This document shows positions 1-8,354 of a stretch of 64,000 nt of DNA, one piece after another; the stretch's first letter is position 1; each line of letters starts with the position of its first letter. The DNA is from Burkholderia sp. Leaf177 (GTDB taxonomy: Bacteria; Pseudomonadota; Gammaproteobacteria; Burkholderiales; Burkholderiaceae): assembly GCF_001424345.1 (NCBI RefSeq), contig NZ_LMPF01000020.1, forward strand, positions 124,001 through 188,000. Reading direction: 5' to 3'. A program made the position numbers and the translations under genes. A model generated the notes under the pieces. The model saw only the letters and a list, made by a program, of their open reading frames with translations. It did no database searches and was not told the origin of the DNA.

Positions 1-867
1 GTTGAAGGTGTCCGCAGCGCGATCCACGGAACGCGCCGCGCTGCCCACGTCGTCAGCCAGCGAATTCACGCGCGGCAAGGTTTCATAGCCCACTCGCGCC
101 GACATCTCCTGTAACGACTCGTTCACTTCGTTCAGCACGCGGCCCGCGCGTTCGGCTGCGTCGCCCGCCTTGTTCATGTTGGTGACAAAGGGACCGTCGG
201 CGCGGCTCAGGTTGTTCGCCAGCGTGTTCGTGGAAGCGAGCGTGCGATCCAGTTGAGTCAGCGTGCGCGGCAATTGTTCCGCGACCGGCGCCACTTGCTT
301 GCTCAGCAACGCAATGCCGTCAGCCGCGCCCTGCAGGCTCTTGGTGGTTTGCATGACCTGATCGCGCATGTCTTCGGACAGGAATCTGTCAGCGTCGTCG
401 GCAATGCGTTCAAACTTTTTGATCAGGATGTCGCCGCGCTGCTGCAACTGGTCGAACAAACCGGGGCGCAACGGCAGCGACGCCACCTGCGCCGACGATG
501 ACGGCAGCGGCGCGGGATCCTTGCCGGTGTCGTCGAGTTGCACGAACGCAATGCCCGTCACGCCCTGGAACCCGAGCGTGGCGAATGTGGATTGCGTGAT
601 CGGCGCGGTTTTATCGACCATGATGCGAATCCGGATCTGGCCCGGATGGCCCTGATCGAACTTGATGGACTGCACCTTGCCCACGCCCAGGCCGCGGTAG
701 CGCACGTCGGCGTCGGTATAGAGGCCCGTCACATTGGTCCGCGCGACCAGGTCGTACGGCACGCGCACCGTGCGGTCGACGTTGAAGAAGAACACCGCGA
801 CGCCGATCGCGACCATCAGTCCGATAGTGAACAGACCGGCCAAAAACGCATGGGATTTGTTTTCCAT
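1..867 (-). CDS. MCE-family (MlaD-like) lipid transport protein, partial
   Basis: This is the substrate-binding subunit of an Mla-type phospholipid ABC transporter. It is probably anchored in the inner membrane and faces the periplasm. The protein starts MENKSHAFLAGLF, has one membrane segment at about residues 8-28, and continues into an MCE domain (about 38-115, including RYRGLGVGKVQSI). A long helical region follows. The reading frame is still open at base 1, so the C-terminus lies outside the window; 289 codons are visible. It follows the ATPase gene on the same strand with a 62-base gap, which makes it the third gene of a permease-ATPase-MCE operon. The lipid substrate cannot be read from the sequence. 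Confidence 0.9.
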   Translation of the reverse strand, partial: MENKSHAFLAGLFTIGLMVAIGVAVFFFNVDRTVRVPYDLVARTNVTGLYTDADVRYRGLGVGKVQSIKFDQGHPGQIRIRIMVDKTAPITQSTFATLGFQGVTGIAFVQLDDTGKDPAPLPSSSAQVASLPLRPGLFDQLQQRGDILIKKFERIADDADRFLSEDMRDQVMQTTKSLQGAADGIALLSKQVAPVAEQLPRTLTQLDRTLASTNTLANNLSRADGPFVTNMNKAGDAAERAGRVLNEVNESLQEMSARVGYETLPRVNSLADDVGSAARSVDRAADTFN

Positions 868-929
868 CAGCAGGTTCCTTGGTTACTGCTTACTGCCTGA
901 GCGCAATACGAGGCCGCTCATGAGAACGC

Positions 930-1808
930 CTAGAGCGTGGGGCCGCATGGCACATCTTCGAGCGCGGCCGCCGGTAATTTTTTGCGCCGCTCCGGTGGCA
1001 GCGCCTGCAACGCACGCCTGCCGCGCCGCCCGAGAAAATATTCACGGATAAAAGGATGATTGACCGCGACCGCCTCTTCAACCGGCGCCGCCACCAGCAC
1101 CCGCCGATCGGCAAGCACCGCAACGCGCGTGGAAAGCGCGACCATGGTGTCCAGATCGTGCGTCACGAGAACAACGGTCAATCCCAGCGCGCGATGCAAC
1201 GTGGCGATCAGATCGACAAATTCATCGGACGCCTTCGGGTCGAGCCCGGCCGTGGGTTCATCGAGGAAAAGCAGTTCGGGTTCGAGCGCAATCGCCCGCG
1301 CAATGCCCACGCGCTTCACCATCCCTCCCGATAACGCCGATGGCATCTTGCTCATGTTCTTACACGAAAGCCCGACCATTTCGAGCTTGAGCATGACGAA
1401 CTCGCGGATCAGGTCTTCCGGAATTTTGCCGAGCTCGCGAAACGGCTGCGCAATGTTGTCGTACACCGACAGCGACGAAAACAGCGCGCCCTGCTGGAAC
1501 ATCATGCCGGAACGCGTGCGCAGCATTCGCGCGGTTTCCTCGTCCATCTTCGCCCACTCTTCGCCGAGCACGCGGATAGTGCCGGACGTGGGGGATTCGA
1601 GTCCCAGCATCTGCCGCACGAGCGTGGTCTTGCCGGAACCCGAACCACCGAGGAGCGCGAGAATCTCGCCGCGCCGAACTTCGAGGTTCAAATGCTCGTG
1701 AATCACGGTGCTGCCGTAGCGCTTGGTCACATCCACGACTTCAATGACAGGCTCAGCCGTCACCGGCGTCGGCTTGTCGCGAACGGCTGAAGCAAGCGTT
1801 GCCGACAT
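930..1808 (-). CDS. Mla-type ABC transporter ATP-binding protein (MlaF-like)
   Basis: This 292-residue ATPase powers the lipid transporter encoded with it. It has a Walker A motif (GGSGSGKTT), a Q-loop region (MMFQQGALFSSL), an ABC signature (SALSGGMVKRVGIARA) and a Walker B motif (LLFLDEPTAGLDP), followed by the H-loop (VTHD). The chosen ATG overlaps the stop of the permease gene by one base (TGATG), which indicates translational coupling. The frame stays open upstream, but that part lies inside the permease gene and is a shadow. An extension of about 50 residues follows the nucleotide-binding core and is rich in R and A. Confidence 0.93.
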   Translation of the reverse strand: MSATLASAVRDKPTPVTAEPVIEVVDVTKRYGSTVIHEHLNLEVRRGEILALLGGSGSGKTTLVRQMLGLESPTSGTIRVLGEEWAKMDEETARMLRTRSGMMFQQGALFSSLSVYDNIAQPFRELGKIPEDLIREFVMLKLEMVGLSCKNMSKMPSALSGGMVKRVGIARAIALEPELLFLDEPTAGLDPKASDEFVDLIATLHRALGLTVVLVTHDLDTMVALSTRVAVLADRRVLVAAPVEEAVAVNHPFIREYFLGRRGRRALQALPPERRKKLPAAALEDVPCGPTL

Positions 1809-2977
1809 CAGATTCCCACCCTCTGGAAAAGGATTGCGAACACGGCATCCGCCAGAATCACGATGGTGATGGACGACACCACCGAGGTGGTCGTGCCTTC
1901 GCCCAGGCTTTGCGAATTCGCCTTGATGCGAAAGCCGAAATGACACGCGGCCAGCGCGATCAGCATGCCGAACACCACGCCTTTGCCAAGCCCGATCCAC
2001 AGGTTCGCAATCGGCACGACCGACGGCAGCGAACGCGCGAAAAAGGACAGATCGATACCCAAGACCAGCTTCGCCGCGAGCGCGCCGCCAAGCAGCGAAA
2101 CCATGTTGGTCCACATCACCAGCAGCGGCATGGCAATACCGAGAGCCAGCACGCGCGGCAGCACAATGCGCAAGCCGTGCGGAATGCCCATGACCTGCAT
2201 GGCGTCGAGTTCCTCCGTCACGCGCATCACGCCGATTTGCGCGGTGATCGCGGACCCCGAGCGCCCGGCGACCAAGATGGCCGACAACACCGGCCCCAGT
2301 TCGCGTATCACCGACAACCCCAGGATATTCACGATGTACTGGTTCGCGCCGAACATGCGCAATTGTTGCGCGGACAAATAACTCAGCACGATGCCGATCA
2401 AGAACGCGACCAGCGCCGTAATGCCGAGTGCCTGCGTACCGGCGCTATAGATGTTCGCGGAAATCTCCGTCCACGGAATCCGTTTCGGACGACGCACCAG
2501 GCCGATCAGATCCAGCACGAAGCCGCCGAACATTGCAAGGCCGCCGGAAAGATGCTCGAAGAACGAAAACAGGATCAGCCCGAAACGCGTGATGGGGTCC
2601 GTTCGATCCACGACCTCGGGCTCTTCACGGTTTGCGTCGAGCAGAGCGACGCGCTCGAAGATTTCCCTTTGCGTGGCAGAAAGCGAAACCTGTTCCGGCA
2701 GTTTCCTACCCCAGACGCGCCACAGCGCCTGCCCGCCCACGTGGTCGAGCCGTTCGACCGGGAGCAGATCCCATTGCTTGATTGCTTCCTGACCCACGCC
2801 GCGCAACCGTTCCACAACACCGCGCTTGGTAGTCGCGTGATCGCGCGCCAATGCGAGCGCGGTCCACTGGCCGGAAAGCCGGACAACCTTGCCCTGCTGG
2901 CCGGCCTCGACCTTCAGGCCAGGCGGAGTATCGAAGTTCAAGGCTCTAAAACGCTCGGAGTAGGTTTCAGGGAGCAC
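1808..2977 (-). CDS. Mla-type ABC permease with N-terminal STAS-like domain (MlaE-like)
   Basis: This 389-residue inner-membrane permease has a C-terminal MlaE/YrbE domain (about residues 150-389) with several membrane segments. The family hallmark is seen around ELGPVLSAILVAGRSG and the conserved MRVTEELDAM loop. The first 110 or so residues look like a STAS domain fused to the permease, which classical MlaE lacks and where MlaB is a separate protein. The GTG start at 2977 lies about 145 bases from the divergent birA start. It is the first gene of the operon, followed by the ATPase and MCE genes. The STAS call is from general pattern, not a profile match. Confidence 0.9.
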   Translation of the reverse strand: MLPETYSERFRALNFDTPPGLKVEAGQQGKVVRLSGQWTALALARDHATTKRGVVERLRGVGQEAIKQWDLLPVERLDHVGGQALWRVWGRKLPEQVSLSATQREIFERVALLDANREEPEVVDRTDPITRFGLILFSFFEHLSGGLAMFGGFVLDLIGLVRRPKRIPWTEISANIYSAGTQALGITALVAFLIGIVLSYLSAQQLRMFGANQYIVNILGLSVIRELGPVLSAILVAGRSGSAITAQIGVMRVTEELDAMQVMGIPHGLRIVLPRVLALGIAMPLLVMWTNMVSLLGGALAAKLVLGIDLSFFARSLPSVVPIANLWIGLGKGVVFGMLIALAACHFGFRIKANSQSLGEGTTTSVVSSITIVILADAVFAILFQRVGI

Positions 2978-3111
2978 TCATTGTAGCGAAGCTATTCTCG
3001 AATCTCCCGAAAGGTGGGCGCGTTAGCCATTCGGCCGGGTTTTCCGCGCTCTGCCCCGCGCAACAACCGTCGCGAAGGTTTTCAACGCTGCGACCGGGTT
3101 TGCTACATCGC

Positions 3112-3117
3112 TACAAT
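3112..3117 (+). promoter_or_regulatory. Possible -10 element of the birA promoter
   Basis: A TACAAT hexamer sits 6 bases before the birA ATG. If it is used, the mRNA would be almost leaderless. A similar GCTACAATG lies just before the divergent mlaE-like gene (around 2980-2988, minus strand). No convincing -35 box was seen for either, so this is weak. Confidence 0.25.
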
Positions 3118-3123
3118 GCGCAT

Positions 3124-4071
3124 ATGAACTCATCCAATTCGTCTTTTCCTCTCGATGCCGCCTGGCGGATCGACCGCGAACGGCTCACGCAGCGGGCCGG
3201 GCGGCCGGTGCGCGACTGGTCGATCGAGATCGTCGATGAAACGGGCTCCACGAACGCCGACCTGATGGCGCAGCTCAAGGCGCAGCCGCGCAACCAGACA
3301 TCGGCGTCGGGGCTGGACTCGTTCTCGGCACGTTCCACGCTGAAAGCCGCCGATGGCGCGCCGTTCGTGCGCGTTGCATACCTGCAGACCGCCGGGCGCG
3401 GCCGGCGCGGGCGCGCGTGGATCGCGCAGCCGGGCAACGCGCTGACGTTTTCCGTGGGCTGCGTGTTGCCGCGCCCGCTTGAAGGGCTGGCGGGTTTGAG
3501 CCTCGCGGTCGGCACTGCCGTGCTGGAGGCGTTGAACACGTTGCCGCTGTCGGCATCGGCGAGACTTGCGCTGAAATGGCCGAACGACATATTGCTCGAT
3601 GACGGCAAGCTCGCTGGCATCCTGATCGAAACCGCGTGGAACACCCCGCGGGCGAGCGCCGTGGTGATTGGCATTGGCATCAACCTGCACGGCGCGGCGG
3701 AACTGGCGGCGGAACTGGACGAAGCGCAGCGCCGCAACGCGCTTCCCACGCCCGGTAATACGCCGGCGTCGTTGTCGCGAGCGTGGGCCGACGCCAATCT
3801 CACCGATACCCTCGCTGCCGTCCTGAACACGCTGGACGCCACGCTTGCCCGGTTCGCCGCCGATGGCTTCCGCCCGTTCCGCCAGCAATGGCTCGCGGCG
3901 CACGCGTATGCGGGGCGCGAGGTCGTGTTGCTGGAACAAGGCGTGGAGGTTGCGCGCGGTCTGGCGGTGGGCATAGACGACAACGGCCAGTTGCAAATCG
4001 ATACCCCAACCGGCCTCCGAACCGCCAGCAACGGCGACGTCTCGTTGCGCCTCGCGGAGCAACGTCCGTGA
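3124..4071 (+). CDS. birA: Biotin--[acetyl-CoA-carboxylase] ligase
   Basis: BirA attaches biotin to the carrier protein of acetyl-CoA carboxylase through a biotinyl-AMP intermediate. The 315-residue protein shows the ligase signatures: [10 protein letters not shown] near the start, the GRGRRGRAW biotin/ATP loop, and the [18 protein letters not shown] catalytic segment. A small C-terminal domain follows. There is no N-terminal DNA-binding domain, so it should be a group I ligase that does not repress the biotin operon. The ATG at 3124 is chosen because family homology begins shortly after it; an upstream in-frame start at 3100 is possible. Its stop overlaps the coaX GTG by four bases. Confidence 0.95.
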   Translation: MNSSNSSFPLDAAWRIDRERLTQRAGRPVRDWSIEIVDETGSTNADLMAQLKAQPRNQTSASGLDSFSARSTLKAADGAPFVRVAYLQTAGRGRRGRAWIAQPGNALTFSVGCVLPRPLEGLAGLSLAVGTAVLEALNTLPLSASARLALKWPNDILLDDGKLAGILIETAWNTPRASAVVIGIGINLHGAAELAAELDEAQRRNALPTPGNTPASLSRAWADANLTDTLAAVLNTLDATLARFAADGFRPFRQQWLAAHAYAGREVVLLEQGVEVARGLAVGIDDNGQLQIDTPTGLRTASNGDVSLRLAEQRP

Positions 4072-4871
4072 GCGAAACACGGTTTTTGCTCATCGATGCT
4101 GGCAATAGCCGGATCAAGTGGTCGATCGTAACGATCGCCGGCGAAACGCTGCACGAAGGCGCATTCGAGCATAACGACCAAAGCCTGCCCGACTGGCCAG
4201 CTGCCGTGACGCCGGCCAGCGCGTGGATTTCGAACGTGGCGGGCACGGCGGTCACGGAGCGGATAACCGGTTTGATCGAAGCAGTCTGGCCCGGCTTGCC
4301 ACAAAAGTTTGTCCGTGCACAAGCGCAACAATCCGGCGTGACGAACAGCTATTCGGAACCGTCATCGCTTGGCAGCGACCGCTGGTGCGGCATGATCGGC
4401 GCGCATGCCGCGTATTCAGGCGAAAACCTGTTGATCGCGACCTTCGGCACGGCAACAACACTGGAAGCGCTGCTCGCCGATGGCAATTTCACAGGTGGCC
4501 TGATCGCTCCCGGCTGGCAATTGATGATGCAATCGCTCGGCAGTCATACGGCGCAGTTGCCCACCCTTCTCCCCGATACCGCCCGCAACGCGCTCACGTC
4601 ATCCGCAAGCGTTTTTGCCACCGACACGCGCGCGGCTTTATCGACGGGATGTTTGCTGGCGCAGGCCGGATTGATCGAGCGCGCGTGGCACGATCTGCGC
4701 GCGCAATGGAACGTCGATTTCCGCCTGATCCTCGGCGGCGGCGCAGCCAGCGAAGTGGCGGGCGCGTTAAAGGTGCCGCATACTCGACACGATTCGCTGG
4801 TGCTCGCCGGACTCGCGTTGATCGCTCGCGAGAGCGTTGCGCCTTCTGCATCAAACCGTTCAACCCACTGA
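4068..4871 (+). CDS. coaX: Type III pantothenate kinase
   Basis: CoaX phosphorylates pantothenate, the first step of coenzyme A synthesis. The 267-residue protein opens with the ASKHA phosphate-binding motif ([12 protein letters not shown]), has the [14 protein letters not shown] segment, the TFGTATT phosphate 2 motif and a late LGGGAA motif. It starts with GTG inside the birA stop region (4-base GTGA overlap), so the two genes are co-translated. The birA-coaX pairing is common in Burkholderiaceae. Confidence 0.96.
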   Translation: MSETRFLLIDAGNSRIKWSIVTIAGETLHEGAFEHNDQSLPDWPAAVTPASAWISNVAGTAVTERITGLIEAVWPGLPQKFVRAQAQQSGVTNSYSEPSSLGSDRWCGMIGAHAAYSGENLLIATFGTATTLEALLADGNFTGGLIAPGWQLMMQSLGSHTAQLPTLLPDTARNALTSSASVFATDTRAALSTGCLLAQAGLIERAWHDLRAQWNVDFRLILGGGAASEVAGALKVPHTRHDSLVLAGLALIARESVAPSASNRSTH

Positions 4872-5125
4872 TGGAGCGCTTACCCATGTTGCGCTGGCTG
4901 ATCGCCCTGTTGTTTCTCGCAAACCTGCTGATGTTCGTGGTCGTGCAAGGCGTGTTCGGACCGCTGCCGTCGGCTGGCGGACGCGAACCGCAACACCTCG
5001 ACCGACAGATTCATCCGGAACTCGTCCGCGTGCGTCCAATAAGCCCTGAAGAAGCGGCGGATCAAGCTGTAGTCGGTGGCCCAGCGCCAGCGGCGGCCGT
5101 CCAGGCCGCGCCGCTTACGCAATAA
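4871..5125 (+). CDS. Small membrane-anchored protein, SPOR-protein N-terminus only
   Basis: The 84-residue product has one N-terminal membrane segment (about residues 7-26) and a proline/alanine-rich tail. Its start overlaps the coaX stop as TGATG; a second ATG at 4886 is also plausible. In relatives the gene after coaX usually encodes an anchor of this type followed by a SPOR peptidoglycan-binding domain. Here the frame ends before any SPOR domain, ten bases from the convergent rfaE2 stop. I infer either a shortened version or a short family member. Function is unknown. Confidence 0.75.
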   Translation: MERLPMLRWLIALLFLANLLMFVVVQGVFGPLPSAGGREPQHLDRQIHPELVRVRPISPEEAADQAVVGGPAPAAAVQAAPLTQ

Positions 5126-5135
5126 TCGCGGGCGC

Positions 5136-5618
5136 TCAGCGCTGCGTGCGGACTTTTTTGAGGAGCGCGGTTGTCGAGCGGTCGTGTTCGAAAGGAATCG
5201 CAAGCGCCTTGCCGCCCCAGCTACGCACCAACGCGGATTCGGCGAGCTTGTCCATGTCGTAATCGCCGCCTTTCACGAGCACATCCGGATGCAGTTCGCC
5301 AATTAGTTCGAGCGGCGTGAACTCTTCGAACTTCACCACCCAATCCACGCTTTCCAGCGCTGCCAGCAACGCCATCCGGTCATCCTCGCGATTGATCGGG
5401 CGGTCATCGCCCTTGCCGAGCAGACGCACCGACGCGTCACTGTTCACACCCACGATCAACGTTGCGCCGAGCGCTTTGGCATTGGCGAGATAGGTCACAT
5501 GTCCGCGATGCAGGATATCGAAGACGCCGTTCGTAAAGACCACGGGCGCGGTCAGTTGCGTGCGCAACGCGCCAAGCGCTTCACGCGTCATGATCTTGCG
5601 TTCGAAAAGAGCGGCCAT
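5136..5618 (-). CDS. rfaE2: D-glycero-beta-D-manno-heptose 1-phosphate adenylyltransferase
   Basis: This enzyme makes ADP-heptose for the lipopolysaccharide inner core. The 160-residue protein is a nucleotidyltransferase with the HxGH motif (FTNGVFDILHRGHVTYL), a GVNSDASVR segment and a KGGDYD segment near the C-terminus. It corresponds to the stand-alone adenylyltransferase domain, not the fused HldE. The ATG at 5618 is preferred over a start 27 codons upstream because family members begin a few residues before the conserved TFERK-like segment. Confidence 0.93.
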   Translation of the reverse strand: MAALFERKIMTREALGALRTQLTAPVVFTNGVFDILHRGHVTYLANAKALGATLIVGVNSDASVRLLGKGDDRPINREDDRMALLAALESVDWVVKFEEFTPLELIGELHPDVLVKGGDYDMDKLAESALVRSWGGKALAIPFEHDRSTTALLKKVRTQR

Positions 5619-5691
5619 AGCAGGAACAGTGAGAAAAACGGGAAGGTGCGTAGTGTGCCACGCAAGCAGTCGCGCTTCGAAAACACGCGCT

Positions 5692-5730
5692 GAAAACAAA
5701 ACAGCCCGCGGGTCAGTGACCGGCGGGCTG
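5692..5730 (-). terminator. Rho-independent terminator of the ferritin-like gene
   Basis: A two-part hairpin: arms CAGCCCGC (5702-5709) and GCGGGCTG (5723-5730) with an inner GGTCA/TGACC stem. On the minus strand it is followed by TTTTGTTTT. It lies just after the stop at 5753. Confidence 0.85.
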
Positions 5731-5752
5731 TTTATTCATCAATCAAGTCAGA

Positions 5753-6625
5753 TCAGGCTGGCTGTTCCGATGGGCCTTTTGCCGCCTGCAACCGCAACAC
5801 CACTTCCTTGCGATACCGGTTCAATTCCTGAGCCGTGAGGAAAGAACGTTCGAACAGGATGGATAAATTGTGCAAAATCCGTTCGACAACTTTCTTTTCC
5901 CAACTGTCGTCGAAGCGAATCTGGTCGTCGAGCCAGCGCTCGAGCCATTCCGGATCGGGCAGACGCGACTGGATGGTATCGCGCGGAAAGAGCGCCTGAT
6001 TCACGTGGAGATTGGTCGGATGCAACGGTTTTTCCGTGCGTCGCGCGGATGCCATCAGCACGCCGATTTTTGCGAAAGCCGCACGCGCGATATCGCCGGT
6101 CTGCACCATTGCCTTCTTCATGTAGCGCAGATACGCGCCGCCGTGACGGGCTTCGTCGCGGGAAATGGTTTCGTAGATGTGCTTGATGACCGGTTCGGTA
6201 TGCCATTCGGCTGCGCGCCGATACCAATGATTCAAGCGGATCTCGCCGCAGAAATGCAACATCAGTGTTTCAAGCGGCGGCGCTGGATCGAATTCAAAAC
6301 GCACTGCGTCGAGTTCGGCTTCGGTAGGCACCATTTCCGGCTTGAAGCGGCGCAGATATTCCATGAGAACGAGCGAATGCTTTTGCTCTTCGAAAAACCA
6401 AACGCTGATGAACGCGGAGAAGTCGCTGTCGTTGTGGTTGTCGCGCAGGAACATTTCCGTGGCGGGCAACGCGGACCATTCCGTGATGGCGTTCATCTTG
6501 ATGGTTTCGGCTTGTTCGTCGGTCAGGAGTGCCGAGTCGAACTTGTCCCAGGGAATGTCTTTCTCCATGTCCCAACGAACCGATTCAAGCGATTTGTACA
6601 GTTCTGGATAAAGCATTGTGTTCAT
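5753..6625 (-). CDS. Ferritin-like / acyl-ACP-desaturase-like di-iron protein
   Basis: This 290-residue, largely helical protein carries two EXXH-type iron-binding motifs (FFEEQKHSLV at about residue 78-87 and SRDEARHGG at about 165-173), plus an acidic helix with PATEMFL that could supply another ligand. This pattern is that of the ferritin-like di-iron superfamily, closest in layout to soluble acyl-ACP desaturases. The substrate is unknown. It is monocistronic, ending in a clear terminator. There is no signal peptide, so it is cytoplasmic. Annotation as a desaturase would go beyond what is visible. Confidence 0.82.
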   Translation of the reverse strand: MNTMLYPELYKSLESVRWDMEKDIPWDKFDSALLTDEQAETIKMNAITEWSALPATEMFLRDNHNDSDFSAFISVWFFEEQKHSLVLMEYLRRFKPEMVPTEAELDAVRFEFDPAPPLETLMLHFCGEIRLNHWYRRAAEWHTEPVIKHIYETISRDEARHGGAYLRYMKKAMVQTGDIARAAFAKIGVLMASARRTEKPLHPTNLHVNQALFPRDTIQSRLPDPEWLERWLDDQIRFDDSWEKKVVERILHNLSILFERSFLTAQELNRYRKEVVLRLQAAKGPSEQPA

Positions 6626-7087
6626 AGTCCACCCCTGGTCTGCAACGTAGTGCGACGAATCTGTCTGTTGTAACTGTAGCCAGCCCGCGCGATCAACCGC
6701 GCCGCCAGCAGCGAAGCTTTCAATTTTACGCGGGAATCAGGCGCCCAGATGCAAAAGCGGTAAAGAAGCGCCTGTCGCGTCCATCTGCGACGATTTGCCC
6801 GTTGCCACTCCGCCGCACTGGACGGGAAGCAATGTCTACCGTGGGTGAGGAGCGAACCCTGTGCCTGAGGTAAGTACGAAGCGCGAGCTGTTCGAGGCTC
6901 GTTTGAAACTATTTAGAGACTTCTTAAAAGCCGTCCGACGTTCGATGTACAGCGCCCGAGCATGCCTTTCAGTTATGACAGGCGCAAGACGTGTGCCGTT
7001 CCCTTTCGAGCGTTGGTAACAACCCAGGGATACCGTCTGCAATCCTTGACAGCGGGTGCATCTCCATACGGCAAACAGCCGCGCCGA
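6626..7087. other. Non-coding gap
   Basis: This 462-base stretch lies upstream of the ferritin-like gene and downstream of the LitR-like gene. A 68-codon open frame on the minus strand (6836-7042) has no recognisable features or ribosome site and I do not call it. No hairpin with a T-run was seen after the regulator stop. Confidence 0.5.
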
Positions 7088-8077
7088 TCATAGCATGGCG
7101 CTTTGGCGCCACTCCGCAACGGCATCTTCGATCGGTGCAAGTCCATTCACCGTGATGATGCCGTCGGGCAACTTGCGCCGCAGCGCAGGACTGCTCCCGC
7201 CAACCCAGATCGAAACCTTAGCCGGCAATGCATGGCGCAGATCGGTAAGCCCGTTGACAACGGACTGCACCGGCATTGACGCCGAGAAAGACAACGCAAG
7301 GATATCGACGTCGTGGGCGGGAATGGCATCGAGGATATCTTGCGGCGGCGTCTGCGTTCCAAGCGCAATGCACTCGCAGCCGGCCAGCGCGAACATGGCT
7401 TCGGCCATCAGAATGCCCAGGCCATGACCTTCACCCGGCATGGTCGTGAGCAATACACGCGGATGTGCACCGCGACCGCGCAATGCCTCGGAAAGCGGGC
7501 GCATCAGCGAACGCAGCGTGACCTGCATGGCTTCGCTGAAAAGATGCTCGTGATAGACCTGCAGCGTTCCGGCGGCCCACGCATTGCCAATACGCGCTGA
7601 CAGCGGCGCCGCTACGTCCAGCACGAAATGCGCAAGGCCTTCTCGCGTGGCGCGCTTGAGCAGTTCGAAGCGGAAGTCGTCGTATCGGCCGGAGCGCAGT
7701 AATTCCACCATCTTGTCCAGCTCCACGTCCGGCGCATCCTGCCCCACACCAGAGTCTTCGGCCAATTGCTGCAGCAACGCGATGGATTGCGGCAATACCT
7801 TGCTCGGCCGATGACCGGCGTCGAGCAGACGCTTGACGAGTCTCAGCTTGGTGACCTGCTCCTGCGGATAAAGCCGCTCGCCGCCCGTTGATCGCAGCGG
7901 TTGCGGGAAGCCGTAACGCCGCTCCCAGACTCGCAGCGTGTCCTTGGTCAGGCCGATCTCGTGCGCGATAGCCCCAATGCCGACGCCGATGCCAACAGCG
8001 CCCGATTGCGCGCCAATGTTCCCATCTTCATGCGCACCGTTTTTGAGGGGCAGACTATTTTCCGATGTAGTTGTCAT
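7088..8077 (-). CDS. litR: LitR/CarH-type MerR regulator with B12 photoreceptor domain
   Basis: A predicted light-sensing repressor that uses adenosylcobalamin as chromophore. Residues about 33-100 form a MerR-type winged helix (KDTLRVWERRYGFPQP). The cobalamin cap contains the CarH hallmark W-x9-EH (W167, E177, H178). The Rossmann-like B12 domain has E-x-H-x-x-G (E216, H218, G221), where H218 would be the lower axial ligand. All key residues for AdoCbl light sensing are present. A TTG two codons upstream is an alternative start. It is divergent from a lipid-modification operon, which is its likely target. Light response is inferred, not shown. Confidence 0.88.
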   Translation of the reverse strand: MTTTSENSLPLKNGAHEDGNIGAQSGAVGIGVGIGAIAHEIGLTKDTLRVWERRYGFPQPLRSTGGERLYPQEQVTKLRLVKRLLDAGHRPSKVLPQSIALLQQLAEDSGVGQDAPDVELDKMVELLRSGRYDDFRFELLKRATREGLAHFVLDVAAPLSARIGNAWAAGTLQVYHEHLFSEAMQVTLRSLMRPLSEALRGRGAHPRVLLTTMPGEGHGLGILMAEAMFALAGCECIALGTQTPPQDILDAIPAHDVDILALSFSASMPVQSVVNGLTDLRHALPAKVSIWVGGSSPALRRKLPDGIITVNGLAPIEDAVAEWRQSAML

Positions 8078-8083
8078 GGACAA
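8071..8083. promoter_or_regulatory. Possible LitR operator at the litR start
   Basis: Inverted repeat TTGT-N5-ACAA overlapping the litR start codon. It shares the core TGGACA with the stronger repeat at 8191-8207. Binding here would suit autoregulation, but this is inference from symmetry only. Confidence 0.4.
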
Positions 8084-8190
8084 AATTACAACTCAATAAG
8101 TTTGACAAGACCCTGGAAATCGCCAGAAACCCAATACCTATGGACATTCTTAACGATTAGCAACATTATTGATGATAGACGAGTTTCGCG

Positions 8191-8207
8191 TTTTGTAGTG
8201 GACAAAA
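8191..8207. promoter_or_regulatory. Possible LitR operator for the divergent lipid operon
   Basis: Perfect inverted repeat TTTTGT-N5-ACAAAA in the litR/oxidoreductase intergenic region. The TGGACA core occurs four times across the region (8077, 8141, 8199, 8221). MerR-family regulators bind short inverted repeats in promoters, so this is the best operator candidate. No matching -35/-10 pair was assigned. Confidence 0.45.
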
Positions 8208-8354
8208 CTTACCTTACGCGTGGACATTAATTCCTCAGTCCTGCATCCAGCGCTTCGGAGATTGCGTAAATCACCTTGACTGTCGAGGAGCGACGCCAGA
8301 CGTTCAATGGCAAAAAACGCCGGACGCGGACACAAAGACACACGGAGCAACGTC

